From contig NZ_CALDGS010000175.1 in the NCBI RefSeq assembly GCF_937941905.1, positions 17,681 through 81,680 of the forward strand: a DNA stretch of 64,000 nt, read 5' to 3'. This document shows, piece by piece, positions 17,976 through 25,687 of this stretch. Below the pieces are notes generated by a model. It did no database searches, was not told the DNA's origin, and saw nothing but the letters and a program-made list of their open reading frames with translations. Both the position numbers and the translations under genes were made by a program. Position 1 is the first letter of the stretch, and each line of letters begins with the position of its first letter. Source of the DNA: an uncultured Mycolicibacterium sp. (GTDB taxonomy: Bacteria > Actinomycetota > Actinomycetes > Mycobacteriales > Mycobacteriaceae).

Positions 17976-19142
17976 ATGGCTGGATGGACCGGGAATCCGT
18001 CCTTCGATGTGTTCAAACTGCCCGAGGAACTCGAGGAGCTGCGGGCCGCGATCCGCGCGCTGGCCGAGAAGGAGATCGCCCCGCACGCCGCGGAGGTCGA
18101 CGAGCAGGCTCGGTTCCCCGAGGAGGCGCTCAACGCGCTGAACGCGTCGGGCTTCAACGCGATCCACATCCCCGAGGAGTACGGCGGGCAGGGGGCCGAC
18201 TCGGTGGCCGCCTGCATCGTCATCGAGGAGGTCGCCCGTGTCGACGCGTCGGCCTCGCTGATCCCGGCGGTCAACAAGCTCGGCACGATGGGCCTGATCC
18301 TGCGCGGCTCCGAGGAGCTCAAGCGGCAGGTGCTGCCCGACATCGTGGCGGGCAAGATGGCCTCCTACGCGCTGTCCGAGCGCGAGGCCGGCAGCGACGC
18401 GGCCTCGATGCGCACCCGAGCCAAGGCCGACGGCGACGACTGGATTCTCAACGGTTCCAAGTGCTGGATCACCAACGGCGGCAAGTCGACCTGGTACACC
18501 GTGATGGCGGTGACCGACCCGGACAAGGGCGCCAACGGCATCTCGGCGTTCATGGTGCACAAGGACGACGAGGGCTTCACCGTCGGCCCGAAGGAGCGCA
18601 AGCTCGGCATCAAGGGGTCCCCGACCACCGAGCTGTACTTCGAGAACTGCCGCATCCCGGGCGACCGCATCATCGGTGAGCCCGGCACCGGGTTCAAGAC
18701 CGCGCTGGCGACCCTCGACCACACCCGGCCGACCATCGGTGCGCAGGCCGTCGGCATCGCCCAGGGCGCGCTGGACGCGGCCCTCGCCTACGTCAAGGAG
18801 CGCAAGCAGTTCGGCCGCCCGATCGCCGACAACCAGGGCGTGCAGTTCATGCTCGCCGACATGGCGATGAAGGTCGAGGCCGCCCGGCTGATGGTCTACC
18901 AGGCGGCGGCCCGCGCCGAGCGCGGCGAGCCGAACCTGGGCTTCATCTCCGCCGCGGCGAAGTGCTTCGCCTCCGACGTGGCGATGGAGGTGACCACCGA
19001 CGCCGTGCAGCTGTTCGGCGGGTACGGCTACACCCAGGACTTCCCGGTCGAGCGCATGATGCGCGACGCCAAGATCACCCAGATCTACGAGGGCACCAAC
19101 CAGATCCAGCGGGTGGTCATGAGCCGCGCCCTGCTGCGCTGA
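17976..19142 (+). CDS. fadE25: Acyl-CoA dehydrogenase FadE25
   Basis: 388 aa, full-length FAD enzyme that makes the trans-2 double bond in acyl-CoA. Motifs: YALSEREAGSDAASMRT (FAD contact), CWITNGGKSTWYTVMAV, KLGIKGSPTTELYFENC, and QIYEGTNQIQRVVMSR with the catalytic Glu. The ATG at 17976 follows GAGGAGG, and MAGWTGNPSFD matches the mycobacterial start. It follows purE by about 50 bp. Equivalent to Rv3274c. Confidence 0.94.
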   Translation: MAGWTGNPSFDVFKLPEELEELRAAIRALAEKEIAPHAAEVDEQARFPEEALNALNASGFNAIHIPEEYGGQGADSVAACIVIEEVARVDASASLIPAVNKLGTMGLILRGSEELKRQVLPDIVAGKMASYALSEREAGSDAASMRTRAKADGDDWILNGSKCWITNGGKSTWYTVMAVTDPDKGANGISAFMVHKDDEGFTVGPKERKLGIKGSPTTELYFENCRIPGDRIIGEPGTGFKTALATLDHTRPTIGAQAVGIAQGALDAALAYVKERKQFGRPIADNQGVQFMLADMAMKVEAARLMVYQAAARAERGEPNLGFISAAAKCFASDVAMEVTTDAVQLFGGYGYTQDFPVERMMRDAKITQIYEGTNQIQRVVMSRALLR

Positions 19143-19171
19143 CCCGGCCGGCCCGGCCCTAGCCGGCCGGG
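19143..19171. terminator. Hairpin between fadE25 and birA
   Basis: Perfect 10-bp stem (CCCGGCCGGC / GCCGGCCGGG) with a 9-nt loop. The loop and right arm contain the birA stop codon (CTA at 19159-19161 on the plus strand), so one hairpin can serve both convergent genes. No U-tract. Confidence 0.6.
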
Positions 19172-19911
19172 CGCAGGTGGGTGATGTCGGCGGCCGACAC
19201 CGTCACCGCGCCGTCGGCGGTGTCGATGATCAGCCGGCCGGCCTCGTCGACGGCGCGGGCGGTGCCGGTGAGCTGCCGGTCCCCGGGCAGCAGCGCCCGC
19301 ACCTCGGTGCCCAGGGTGAGGCTGCGCGCTGTGTAGTCGGCGCGCAGCCGCTCGCCGCCGGCGCGCCACTCGGCGATCCGTTCCCCGAGCCGGGTCAGCA
19401 GCCGGCGCAGCAGCACCTGCGGGTCGGCCGTCGCGCCCAGCATCGACAGCGACACCGCGTTGGGGTCCGGGGCCTGCTCGGCGGTGAACGACAGGTTCAC
19501 CCCGACGCCGACCACGATCACCGGGCCCGGGTTGGACACCTCGGCGAGGATGCCGGCCAGCTTGCGGGTGCCGACCAGCACGTCGTTGGGCCACTTCAGG
19601 CCGGCCCGCACGCCGGTGACCTCGTGCACCGCGTCGACCACGGCCACCCCGGTCAGCAGCGGCACCCAGCCCCAGGCCTCGGTCGGCACCGCGCCCGCGG
19701 CGATGCCCGCCGACACCGCCAGCTGTGCGCCCGGCGGGGCGGCCCAGGTGCGGCCGTGCCGGCCGCGGCCGGCGGTCTGCGAGGTGGTCGCCAGCACCAC
19801 CCCGTCGATGTCCTCGCCGGCGGCCGCGCGGGCCAGCAGATCGGCGTTGGTGGAACCGGTTTCGGCGACGAAGTCCAGGCGCTGCCACGGGTGCGGAAGG
19901 GGTTCGGCCAC
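19159..19911 (-). CDS. birA: Biotin-[acetyl-CoA-carboxylase] ligase
   Basis: 250 aa, without the N-terminal DNA-binding domain of E. coli BirA, so a ligase only. It activates biotin with ATP and attaches it to the Lys of AccA3-type carriers. Motifs: ETGSTNADL, SQTAGRGRHGRTWAAPPGAQL (biotinyl-AMP loop), LKWPNDVLVGTRKLAGIL and VVGVGVNLSF. GTG start at 19911; the ribosome binding site is weak. Compared with M. tuberculosis, where birA (Rv3279c) is beside accD5, the gene has moved about 5 kb. Confidence 0.92.
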   Translation of the reverse strand: MAEPLPHPWQRLDFVAETGSTNADLLARAAAGEDIDGVVLATTSQTAGRGRHGRTWAAPPGAQLAVSAGIAAGAVPTEAWGWVPLLTGVAVVDAVHEVTGVRAGLKWPNDVLVGTRKLAGILAEVSNPGPVIVVGVGVNLSFTAEQAPDPNAVSLSMLGATADPQVLLRRLLTRLGERIAEWRAGGERLRADYTARSLTLGTEVRALLPGDRQLTGTARAVDEAGRLIIDTADGAVTVSAADITHLRPAG

Positions 19912-19963
19912 CGGCGCAGGGTAGCGCGGTCCGGCCCGGTCGGGCCAGCGGTCGGGACGGTGC

Positions 19964-20677
19964 TCAGGACAGCGTGCGGGTGACCTTCTCCGTCGCCGCC
20001 CGCCGCTGCAGCGCCGCCGCGTCCGGATTGGCCACCTGCACCAGCGACGCACCCGCGGCGAACACCGCCAGCAGCCGGTCGACCAGCCCGTCGGTGCCGT
20101 CCCAGCCCAGCGTCGACAGCACCCGGTCGGCCCGGCCGAGCCCCTGGTCGCGTGCCGAATCACGCGCGGCGGCAACGACATCGGCCACCGAGCGGCCGTC
20201 GAGCGCGGGACCGGCGGCGGCCGCTGCGACGATCCGGTCGCCGTGCGCGCGCACCGCCGTCGCGTAGTCGGTCAGGCCCACCGGCAGGTCCGGGACCGGC
20301 TTGCCGAACGGGTCCAGCGAGCACACCGCGACCTCGCCGACCCCGACCGCGGCGTCGGCCTCGGCGAGCCGGTCGGCGGTGCAGAACGCGACGTCGGCGC
20401 CGGCCGGGTCGGCCCAGGCCACCTCCGCGCCGATCCACCAGATGCCGAACAGCACCGCCGCGGTCTGCCAGTGCGCCGGCAGCAGCACCGCCACCCGGCT
20501 GCCGGCGTCCGCGCCGAGCTCGTCGCGCAGCAGGTTGCCGGTCTTGGCCGCCCAGTTGGCCAGGGTGACCGCGGACAGCTCGATGCGCTCACCGGTAGCG
20601 TCGTCGTAGTAGGTGATGCGCGGGCCGGCCGGGTCGGCGGCCAGCACCGGCGCCAACAGCTCCTCGGTGACGTTCAC
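19964..20677 (-). CDS. TIGR03089-family protein
   Basis: 237 aa, equivalent to Rv3268. It looks like the first part of an AMP-binding enzyme: YYDDATGERIELSAVTLANW, then GSRVAVLLPAHWQTAAVLFGIW. The catalytic ATP loop and C-terminal domain of acyl-CoA synthetases are absent, as is usual for this family. The function is unknown. GTG start at 20677. It lies directly after the LCP gene (15-bp gap), which suggests one transcript. Confidence 0.85.
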   Translation of the reverse strand: MNVTEELLAPVLAADPAGPRITYYDDATGERIELSAVTLANWAAKTGNLLRDELGADAGSRVAVLLPAHWQTAAVLFGIWWIGAEVAWADPAGADVAFCTADRLAEADAAVGVGEVAVCSLDPFGKPVPDLPVGLTDYATAVRAHGDRIVAAAAAGPALDGRSVADVVAAARDSARDQGLGRADRVLSTLGWDGTDGLVDRLLAVFAAGASLVQVANPDAAALQRRAATEKVTRTLS

Positions 20678-20692
20678 GGATGCCTCCGGGGT

Positions 20693-22153
20693 TCAGTACA
20701 CGCAGTGCGGGTCGTCCGAACCGGCGGTGATGATCTGCGGCGGGGGCGGCACGGCCGGGGTGTCCGCGTTGGTCGAGGTGACCCCCAGCACGGCCAGATC
20801 GGTGGTCGGCGTCGAGCCGGGGCCGGCGTAGTCGTCGGCCAGCACCACCCGCACCGTGCCCGGCGCCACCGCCGCGCTCTCCACCACCGGCAGCTCCCCG
20901 AGCGCCTTGGCCACCTCGTGCGCCCCGGTGTCGTCGGCGCTGGGCGCCTGCACCTGGCTGTAGGCGACCTTCGGGCCGTCGTTGTTGCCGACCGGGCCCT
21001 GCCCGAAGCCGAGGTTGGTCAGCACCGCCGAGACCGAGGCCGCCAGCCCGTTGATGTCGGTGTCGTTGACCACCTCGACCGTGGTCCGGCCGGGGGTGTA
21101 GACCCCTTCGGCGACCTCGCCCTCCTCCTGCTCCTCGAGCAGGCCGGCCACGAACTCGCGCACCTGTACCGGATCCACCCGCACCACGCTCTGCATGCCG
21201 TCGTCGCTCCAGCCCGCCTCGTCGAGGATCGGGATGGTGGCGAAGGCGACCTTGCCGGCGGCCAGGTTCTGCAGCTGCTTGACGAACTCCATCACGTCCC
21301 AGCCGTCGGACAGCACCACCGACCGCTGCACCGCCTCCTGCAACCGGCTCAGGGTGGCCGGGCTCGACAGCGTCTTGCCGGAGATCACCTTGTGTGCCAG
21401 CGAGGCCATCACCGCCTGCTGGCGGGCCACCCGGTCCAGGTCGCCGCGTGGCAGCTCGTGGCGCTGCCGTACGAAGCTCAACGCCTGCGGCCCGTTCAGC
21501 CGCTGCCAGCCGGCCGGGAAGTCCGCACCCGAAAGCGGTTCGTACACCGGCTCTTTCAGGCACACGTCCACCCCGCCCAGGGCGTCGGTGATGAGTGCGA
21601 AGCCGAGCAGACCCACCTCGACGTAGTGGTCGACGGTCACCCCGGTCAGGTTGGCCACCGTGCGGATCAGCGCCTCGCGGCCCTTCTCGGTGGCGCGCGG
21701 CTCGGCCACCGCCGGGTCCTCGCCCTCCACCTCGATGAGCTGCTTGGCGGTCTCAAGTTTGACGTGGCCGTAGACCCCGTTGATCTTCATCTTGCCCAGC
21801 CCCGGCGCCTCCACGTAGGAGTCGCGCGGGATGGAGATCGCCGTCGCGGCGGTGCCGTCGTTGGGGATGCGGATCAGCACGATGGTGTCGGTGTTGGTGG
21901 CGACCTCGTTGCCGGCCCGCAGCATGGCCAGCTCCTCCTCCGACAGCGGGTTGCCGTGCGCGTCGGTGCGGCTGTCCATGCCGACCAGCAGGATGTCCAC
22001 CGCACCGTCCTCGCCGCCCCCACCGAGGGTCGCCGAGCTGATCTGGTTGATCCCGGACTCGAAGGAGCGGATGCGACTCCAGGCCACCCCGGTGCCGAGC
22101 ACGATGGTCAGGGCGGCGGCGACGGCGATGACTCGGAGGACTCGGGCGGGCAC
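20693..22153 (-). CDS. LytR-CpsA-Psr wall-polymer ligase
   Basis: 486 aa, equivalent to Rv3267 (Lcp1), which attaches arabinogalactan to peptidoglycan in M. tuberculosis. One N-terminal membrane helix (VIAVAAALTIVLGTGVAW) is followed by an extracytoplasmic LCP domain. It contains ILLVGMDSRTD, DTIVLIRIPND, ISIPRDSYV, DALGGVDVCL and LSFVRQRHELPRGDLDRVARQQ, with the arginines that bind polyprenyl phosphate. A LytR C-terminal domain (TTVEVVNDTDINGLA) follows. GTG start at 22153. It is divergent from rmlD, which also serves the arabinogalactan linker. Confidence 0.93.
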   Translation of the reverse strand: MPARVLRVIAVAAALTIVLGTGVAWSRIRSFESGINQISSATLGGGGEDGAVDILLVGMDSRTDAHGNPLSEEELAMLRAGNEVATNTDTIVLIRIPNDGTAATAISIPRDSYVEAPGLGKMKINGVYGHVKLETAKQLIEVEGEDPAVAEPRATEKGREALIRTVANLTGVTVDHYVEVGLLGFALITDALGGVDVCLKEPVYEPLSGADFPAGWQRLNGPQALSFVRQRHELPRGDLDRVARQQAVMASLAHKVISGKTLSSPATLSRLQEAVQRSVVLSDGWDVMEFVKQLQNLAAGKVAFATIPILDEAGWSDDGMQSVVRVDPVQVREFVAGLLEEQEEGEVAEGVYTPGRTTVEVVNDTDINGLAASVSAVLTNLGFGQGPVGNNDGPKVAYSQVQAPSADDTGAHEVAKALGELPVVESAAVAPGTVRVVLADDYAGPGSTPTTDLAVLGVTSTNADTPAVPPPPQIITAGSDDPHCVY

Positions 22154-22219
22154 CCGACCAGGCTACTTGCGGAAAGTGCCCGAACCGGGGAGCGCGGCCC
22201 GGCGTGCCAGACTCGTCGT

Positions 22220-23095
22220 ATGCCACACCGCATCGTCGTCACCGGGGCGGGTGGCCTGGTCGGCGCCGTCGTCGCTGCTCAGGCCCGCACCCGGGGCCAC
22301 GAGGTGGCCGCGTTCGCCCGGCGCGAATGGGACATCACCGACCCGGCCGCCGCCCGTCGTCACATCCGCCCCGGCGACGTGGTGATCAACTGTGCGGCCT
22401 ACACCCGCGTCGACGACGCCGAGGCCGAGCCGGAGCGGGCGCACGCCGTCAACGCCGAGGGCCCGGCGCAGCTGGCCCGGGCCTGCGCGGCGGCGGGGGC
22501 GCGGCTGGTGCACATCGGCACCGACTACGTCTTCGGCGCCGACACCGCCCGGCGCCGGGCCTACGACATCGACGACCCGACCGGCCCGCTGAGCGTCTAC
22601 GGCCGCACCAAGCTCGCCGGGGAGCGGGCGGTGCTCGAACTCGCCGGCGGCACCGTGGTGCGCACCTCGTGGGTCTACGCCGGTACCCCCGACGGCACCG
22701 ACTTCGTGTCGGGGCTGCGCCGCCGCGCCGCCGAACCGGACGCCGTGGTCGAGGTGGTGGCCGACCAGGTCGGTTCGCCCACCTACGTCGGTGACCTGGT
22801 CGCCGCGCTGCTGCAGGTCGCCGGGACCGCACCGGCCGCCCCGCTGCTGCACGTCGCCAACGCCGGCGCGGCCAGCCGCTACCAGCAGGCCCGCGCGGTG
22901 TTCGAGCTGCTCGGCGCCGACCCGGCCCGGGTGCGTCCGGTGACCGGCGACCGCCACCGCCGCCCCGCGCCCCGCCCGGCCTACTCCGCGCTGTCCATGG
23001 CGGGCTCGGCACGGGCCGGGCTGACCCCGTTGCGGCCGTGGCGGGCCGCGCTCGCGGAGGCGCTCGGCGCCGGACCGCTACCCTCTACGCCGTGA
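22220..23095 (+). CDS. rmlD: dTDP-4-dehydrorhamnose reductase
   Basis: 291 aa. It makes dTDP-L-rhamnose, the donor for the wall linker. Rossmann start VVTGAGGLVGAVVA, YGRTKLAGERAVL with the catalytic Tyr-x3-Lys, and DQVGSPTYVGDLVAALL typical of RmlD. ATG start; CAGACT 6 bp upstream could be a weak -10 for a leaderless message. The TGA is overlapped by the GTG of a 13-codon mini-ORF that leads into wbbL. Equivalent to Rv3266c. Confidence 0.93.
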   Translation: MPHRIVVTGAGGLVGAVVAAQARTRGHEVAAFARREWDITDPAAARRHIRPGDVVINCAAYTRVDDAEAEPERAHAVNAEGPAQLARACAAAGARLVHIGTDYVFGADTARRRAYDIDDPTGPLSVYGRTKLAGERAVLELAGGTVVRTSWVYAGTPDGTDFVSGLRRRAAEPDAVVEVVADQVGSPTYVGDLVAALLQVAGTAPAAPLLHVANAGAASRYQQARAVFELLGADPARVRPVTGDRHRRPAPRPAYSALSMAGSARAGLTPLRPWRAALAEALGAGPLPSTP

Positions 23096-23133
23096 ACGGC
23101 GAAGCGGGAACGGCAGTGGGGACGGCTCGGTGA
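23092..23133 (+). CDS. 13-codon mini-ORF linking rmlD and wbbL
   Basis: Reads MNGEAGTAVGTAR. Its GTG overlaps the rmlD TGA (GTGA at 23092-23095), and its TGA overlaps the wbbL GTG (GTGA at 23130-23133). It also lies 7 nt after TACCCT (23079-23084), a good -10 for a leaderless transcript. Either route would carry ribosomes into wbbL. Translation is not proven. Confidence 0.45.
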   Translation: MNGEAGTAVGTAR

Positions 23134-24014
23134 GCGACGAGTTGTTCGTGCTGACGGTGACGTATTCGCCGGGGCCGCACCTGCACCGGTTCCTGGCGTC
23201 GCTGTCGCACGCCACCGAGCGGCCGGTGACGGTGGTGATGGCCGACAACGGCTCCACCGACGGCGCCCCGGAGGAGGCGCTGGAGCGCTACGACAACGTG
23301 CGGCTGCTGCGCACCGGTGCCAACCTCGGGTACGGCACGGCGATCAACCGGGCGGTGGCCGAGTACGTCGACGGGGCCGACGGCGCCGACTTCTTCATCG
23401 TCGCCAACCCCGACGTGCAGTGGGGTCCGCGCTCCATCGACATCCTGCTCGAGGCCGCCAACCGGTGGCCGCGGGCCGGCGCGCTCGGCCCGCTCATCCG
23501 CGACCCGGACGGGTCGGTCTACCCGTCGGCGCGGCTGCAGCCCAGCCTGATCCGCGGCGGGATGCACGCGGTGGTCGGCCCGTTCTGGCCGTCCAACCCG
23601 TGGTCGGCCGCCTACCGGCAGGAACGCCAGGAACCCACCGAGCGCTGCGTCGGCTGGCTGTCCGGGTCCTGCCTGCTGCTGCGCAAGGCCGCTTTCGACG
23701 ACGTGCGCGGGTTCGACGAGCGCTACTTCATGTACATGGAGGACGTCGACCTCGGCGACCGGCTCGGCCGGGCCGGCTGGCAGAACGTCTACGTGCCCTC
23801 GGCCGAGGTGCTGCACCACAAGGGCCATTCCACCGGCCGCGACCCGGCCCGGAACTTGGTCGCCCATCACCGCAGCACCTACACTTTCCTGGCCGACCGA
23901 TATCCGCACTGGTGGCAGTCCCCGCTGCGGTGGACGATCAGGGCTGCGCTGTCCGCGCGTTCCAGCCTGGTGGTCCGTCAGTCCAGGCGGGATCAGCAGA
24001 AAGGACGCCGATAG
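23130..24014 (+). CDS. wbbL: Rhamnosyltransferase WbbL
   Basis: 294 aa GT2-family enzyme that adds rhamnose from dTDP-rhamnose to GlcNAc-PP-decaprenol, making the disaccharide linker between peptidoglycan and arabinogalactan. Motifs: VTYSPGPHLHRFLASL, MADNGSTDGAPE, FFIVANPDVQWG (metal-site region), GWLSGSCLLLRKAAF and YMEDVDLGDRLGRAGW. The GTG at 23130 was chosen since VLTVTYSPGP lies at the expected distance. It is 2 nt from manB. Equivalent to Rv3265c, essential in mycobacteria. Confidence 0.94.
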   Translation: MSDELFVLTVTYSPGPHLHRFLASLSHATERPVTVVMADNGSTDGAPEEALERYDNVRLLRTGANLGYGTAINRAVAEYVDGADGADFFIVANPDVQWGPRSIDILLEAANRWPRAGALGPLIRDPDGSVYPSARLQPSLIRGGMHAVVGPFWPSNPWSAAYRQERQEPTERCVGWLSGSCLLLRKAAFDDVRGFDERYFMYMEDVDLGDRLGRAGWQNVYVPSAEVLHHKGHSTGRDPARNLVAHHRSTYTFLADRYPHWWQSPLRWTIRAALSARSSLVVRQSRRDQQKGRR

Positions 24015-24016
24015 CC

Positions 24017-25096
24017 ATGGTCAACCCTGCGCAGGTCGACGCCGTGGTGCTGGTGGGCGGGCAGGGGACCAGGCTCCGGCCGCTCACCCTGTCCGCGCCG
24101 AAGCCGATGCTGCCCACGGCCGGGGTGCCGTTCCTGACCCACTTGTTGTCCCGGATCGCCGAGGCCGGCATCGAGCATGTCGTGCTCGGCACCTCCTACA
24201 AGGCGCACGTCTTCGAGGCGGAGTTCGGTGACGGCTCCAAGCTCGGCCTGCAGATCGACTACGTCACCGAGACCGAGCCGCTGGGCACCGGCGGCGCGAT
24301 CGCGAACGTGGCGCCCAAACTGCGGCACGACACCGTGATGGTGTTCAACGGCGACGTGCTGTCCGGGGTCGACCTGCGTGCGCTGTTGCAGAGCCACGAG
24401 GACCAGAACGCCGACCTGACCCTGCACCTGGTGCGGGTCGGCGACCCGCGGGCGTTCGGCTGCGTGCCCACCGACGCCGAGGGCCTGGTCACCGCGTTCC
24501 TGGAGAAGACCCAGGACCCGCCCACCGACCAGATCAACGCCGGCTGCTACGTGTTCAAGCGTGAGGTGATCGACCGCATCCCGCGCGGGCGCCCGGTGTC
24601 GGTGGAGCGCGAGGTGTTCCCGAATCTGCTGTCCGACGGGCTGCGCATCTGCGGCTACGTCGACACCAGCTACTGGCGCGACATGGGCACCCCGGAGGAC
24701 TTCGTGCGCGGCTCGGCCGACCTGGTGCGCGGCATCGCGCCGTCCCCGGCGCTCGGTTCGCAGCGCGGTGAGTCGCTGGTGCACGACGGGGCGGCGATCG
24801 CGCCCGGTGCGGTGCTGATCGGCGGCACGGTCGTGGGCCGGGGCGCGGAGATCGGGCCCGGGGTGCGGCTGGACGGCGCGGTGATCTTCGACGGGGTGCG
24901 GGTGGAGGCCGGCTCGGTCATCGAGCGCTCGATCATCGGCTTCGGCGCGCGGATCGGCCCGCGGGCGCTCATCCGCGACGGGGTGATCGGCGACGGCGCC
25001 GACATCGGCGCCCGCTGCGAGCTGCTGCGCGGGGCGCGGGTGTGGCCGGGGGTGTCCATCCCCGACGGCGGGATCCGCTTCTCCACCGACGTCTAG
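24017..25096 (+). CDS. manB: Mannose-1-phosphate guanylyltransferase
   Basis: 359 aa, equivalent to Rv3264c. It makes GDP-mannose from GTP and mannose-1-phosphate for mannans and lipoglycans. N-terminal nucleotidyltransferase: LVGGQGTRLRPLTLSAPKPM, VMVFNGDVLSG. C-terminal left-handed beta-helix repeats: IAPGAVLIGGTVVGRGAEIG, DGAVIFDGVRVEAGSVI. ATG start 2 nt after wbbL with AAAGGA upstream. The name manB follows the M. tuberculosis label for this locus; by reaction it is an RfbA/ManC-type enzyme. Confidence 0.92.
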   Translation: MVNPAQVDAVVLVGGQGTRLRPLTLSAPKPMLPTAGVPFLTHLLSRIAEAGIEHVVLGTSYKAHVFEAEFGDGSKLGLQIDYVTETEPLGTGGAIANVAPKLRHDTVMVFNGDVLSGVDLRALLQSHEDQNADLTLHLVRVGDPRAFGCVPTDAEGLVTAFLEKTQDPPTDQINAGCYVFKREVIDRIPRGRPVSVEREVFPNLLSDGLRICGYVDTSYWRDMGTPEDFVRGSADLVRGIAPSPALGSQRGESLVHDGAAIAPGAVLIGGTVVGRGAEIGPGVRLDGAVIFDGVRVEAGSVIERSIIGFGARIGPRALIRDGVIGDGADIGARCELLRGARVWPGVSIPDGGIRFSTDV

Positions 25097-25101
25097 CCCC
25101 A

Positions 25102-25164
25102 CCGCACGGCGGCTCGGGCAGTCAACGCCGCACGGCGGCTCGGGCAGTCAACGCCGCACGGCGG
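25102..25164. repeat. 26-bp tandem hairpin repeat at manB/NUDIX junction
   Basis: Two full 26-bp copies (25102-25127, 25128-25153) and a third partial copy to 25164. Each unit holds CCGC acg GCGG; in the second copy the flanking G and C extend it to GCCGC acg GCGGC. The unit also spans the last codons and stop of the minus-strand NUDIX gene, so that end is duplicated. The array nearly fills the gap between the two convergent genes. Confidence 0.9.
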
Positions 25165-25687
25165 CGGTGATCAGCTGGGCCAGCCCCGGGTCGGGGTCCG
25201 GCACCGCGTCCAGCGGCCACCAGCGCAGGTCCAGCGACTCGTCGCTGCGCCGGATCGTCGCGCCCCGCGGGGCGCGCACCACGAACTGCAGATCGAGGTG
25301 GCGGGTCGGCACGCCCAGCGAGCAGGTGATCGGGTGCACGTGCAGCCCGGCCAGCCCGCCGGTGACGGTCAGGCCGTCGATCCCGGACTCCTCGGTGGCT
25401 TCCCGCAGCGCGGCCGCGGTCACGTCGGCGTCGCCCGGTTCGCAGTGCCCGCCGAGCTGCACCCAGCGCCCGATGCGCGGGTGCAGGGTCAGCAGCGCGC
25501 GGGTGCCGGTGTGGTCGAGCACCAGCGCCGAGGCGGTGATGTGCCCGGGGGCGCACTCGCGCCGGCAGGCGTCCGGCCGGGCCGCGAGGAAGGCCAGCAC
25601 CGCGTGCCGCAGCGTGTCCCGGGCCGGGTCGGGGGCCTGCCAGTCGGACAGCAGCGCGACCGCCGAGGCGTGCAGCGGATCGCTCAT
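25148..25687 (-). CDS. NUDIX hydrolase
   Basis: 179 aa. The NUDIX box lies in the middle: GGHCEPGDADVTAAALREAT followed by EESGI, preceded by GHITASALVLDHTGTRALL. It hydrolyses a nucleoside diphosphate linked to another group; the substrate is unknown. The ATG overlaps the fbiB stop by 4 nt, so it is the third gene of the fbiA-fbiB operon and may clean up a by-product or damaged intermediate of F420 synthesis; that is inference. Its last codons lie inside the tandem repeat. Confidence 0.88.
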   Translation of the reverse strand: MSDPLHASAVALLSDWQAPDPARDTLRHAVLAFLAARPDACRRECAPGHITASALVLDHTGTRALLTLHPRIGRWVQLGGHCEPGDADVTAAALREATEESGIDGLTVTGGLAGLHVHPITCSLGVPTRHLDLQFVVRAPRGATIRRSDESLDLRWWPLDAVPDPDPGLAQLITAAVRR

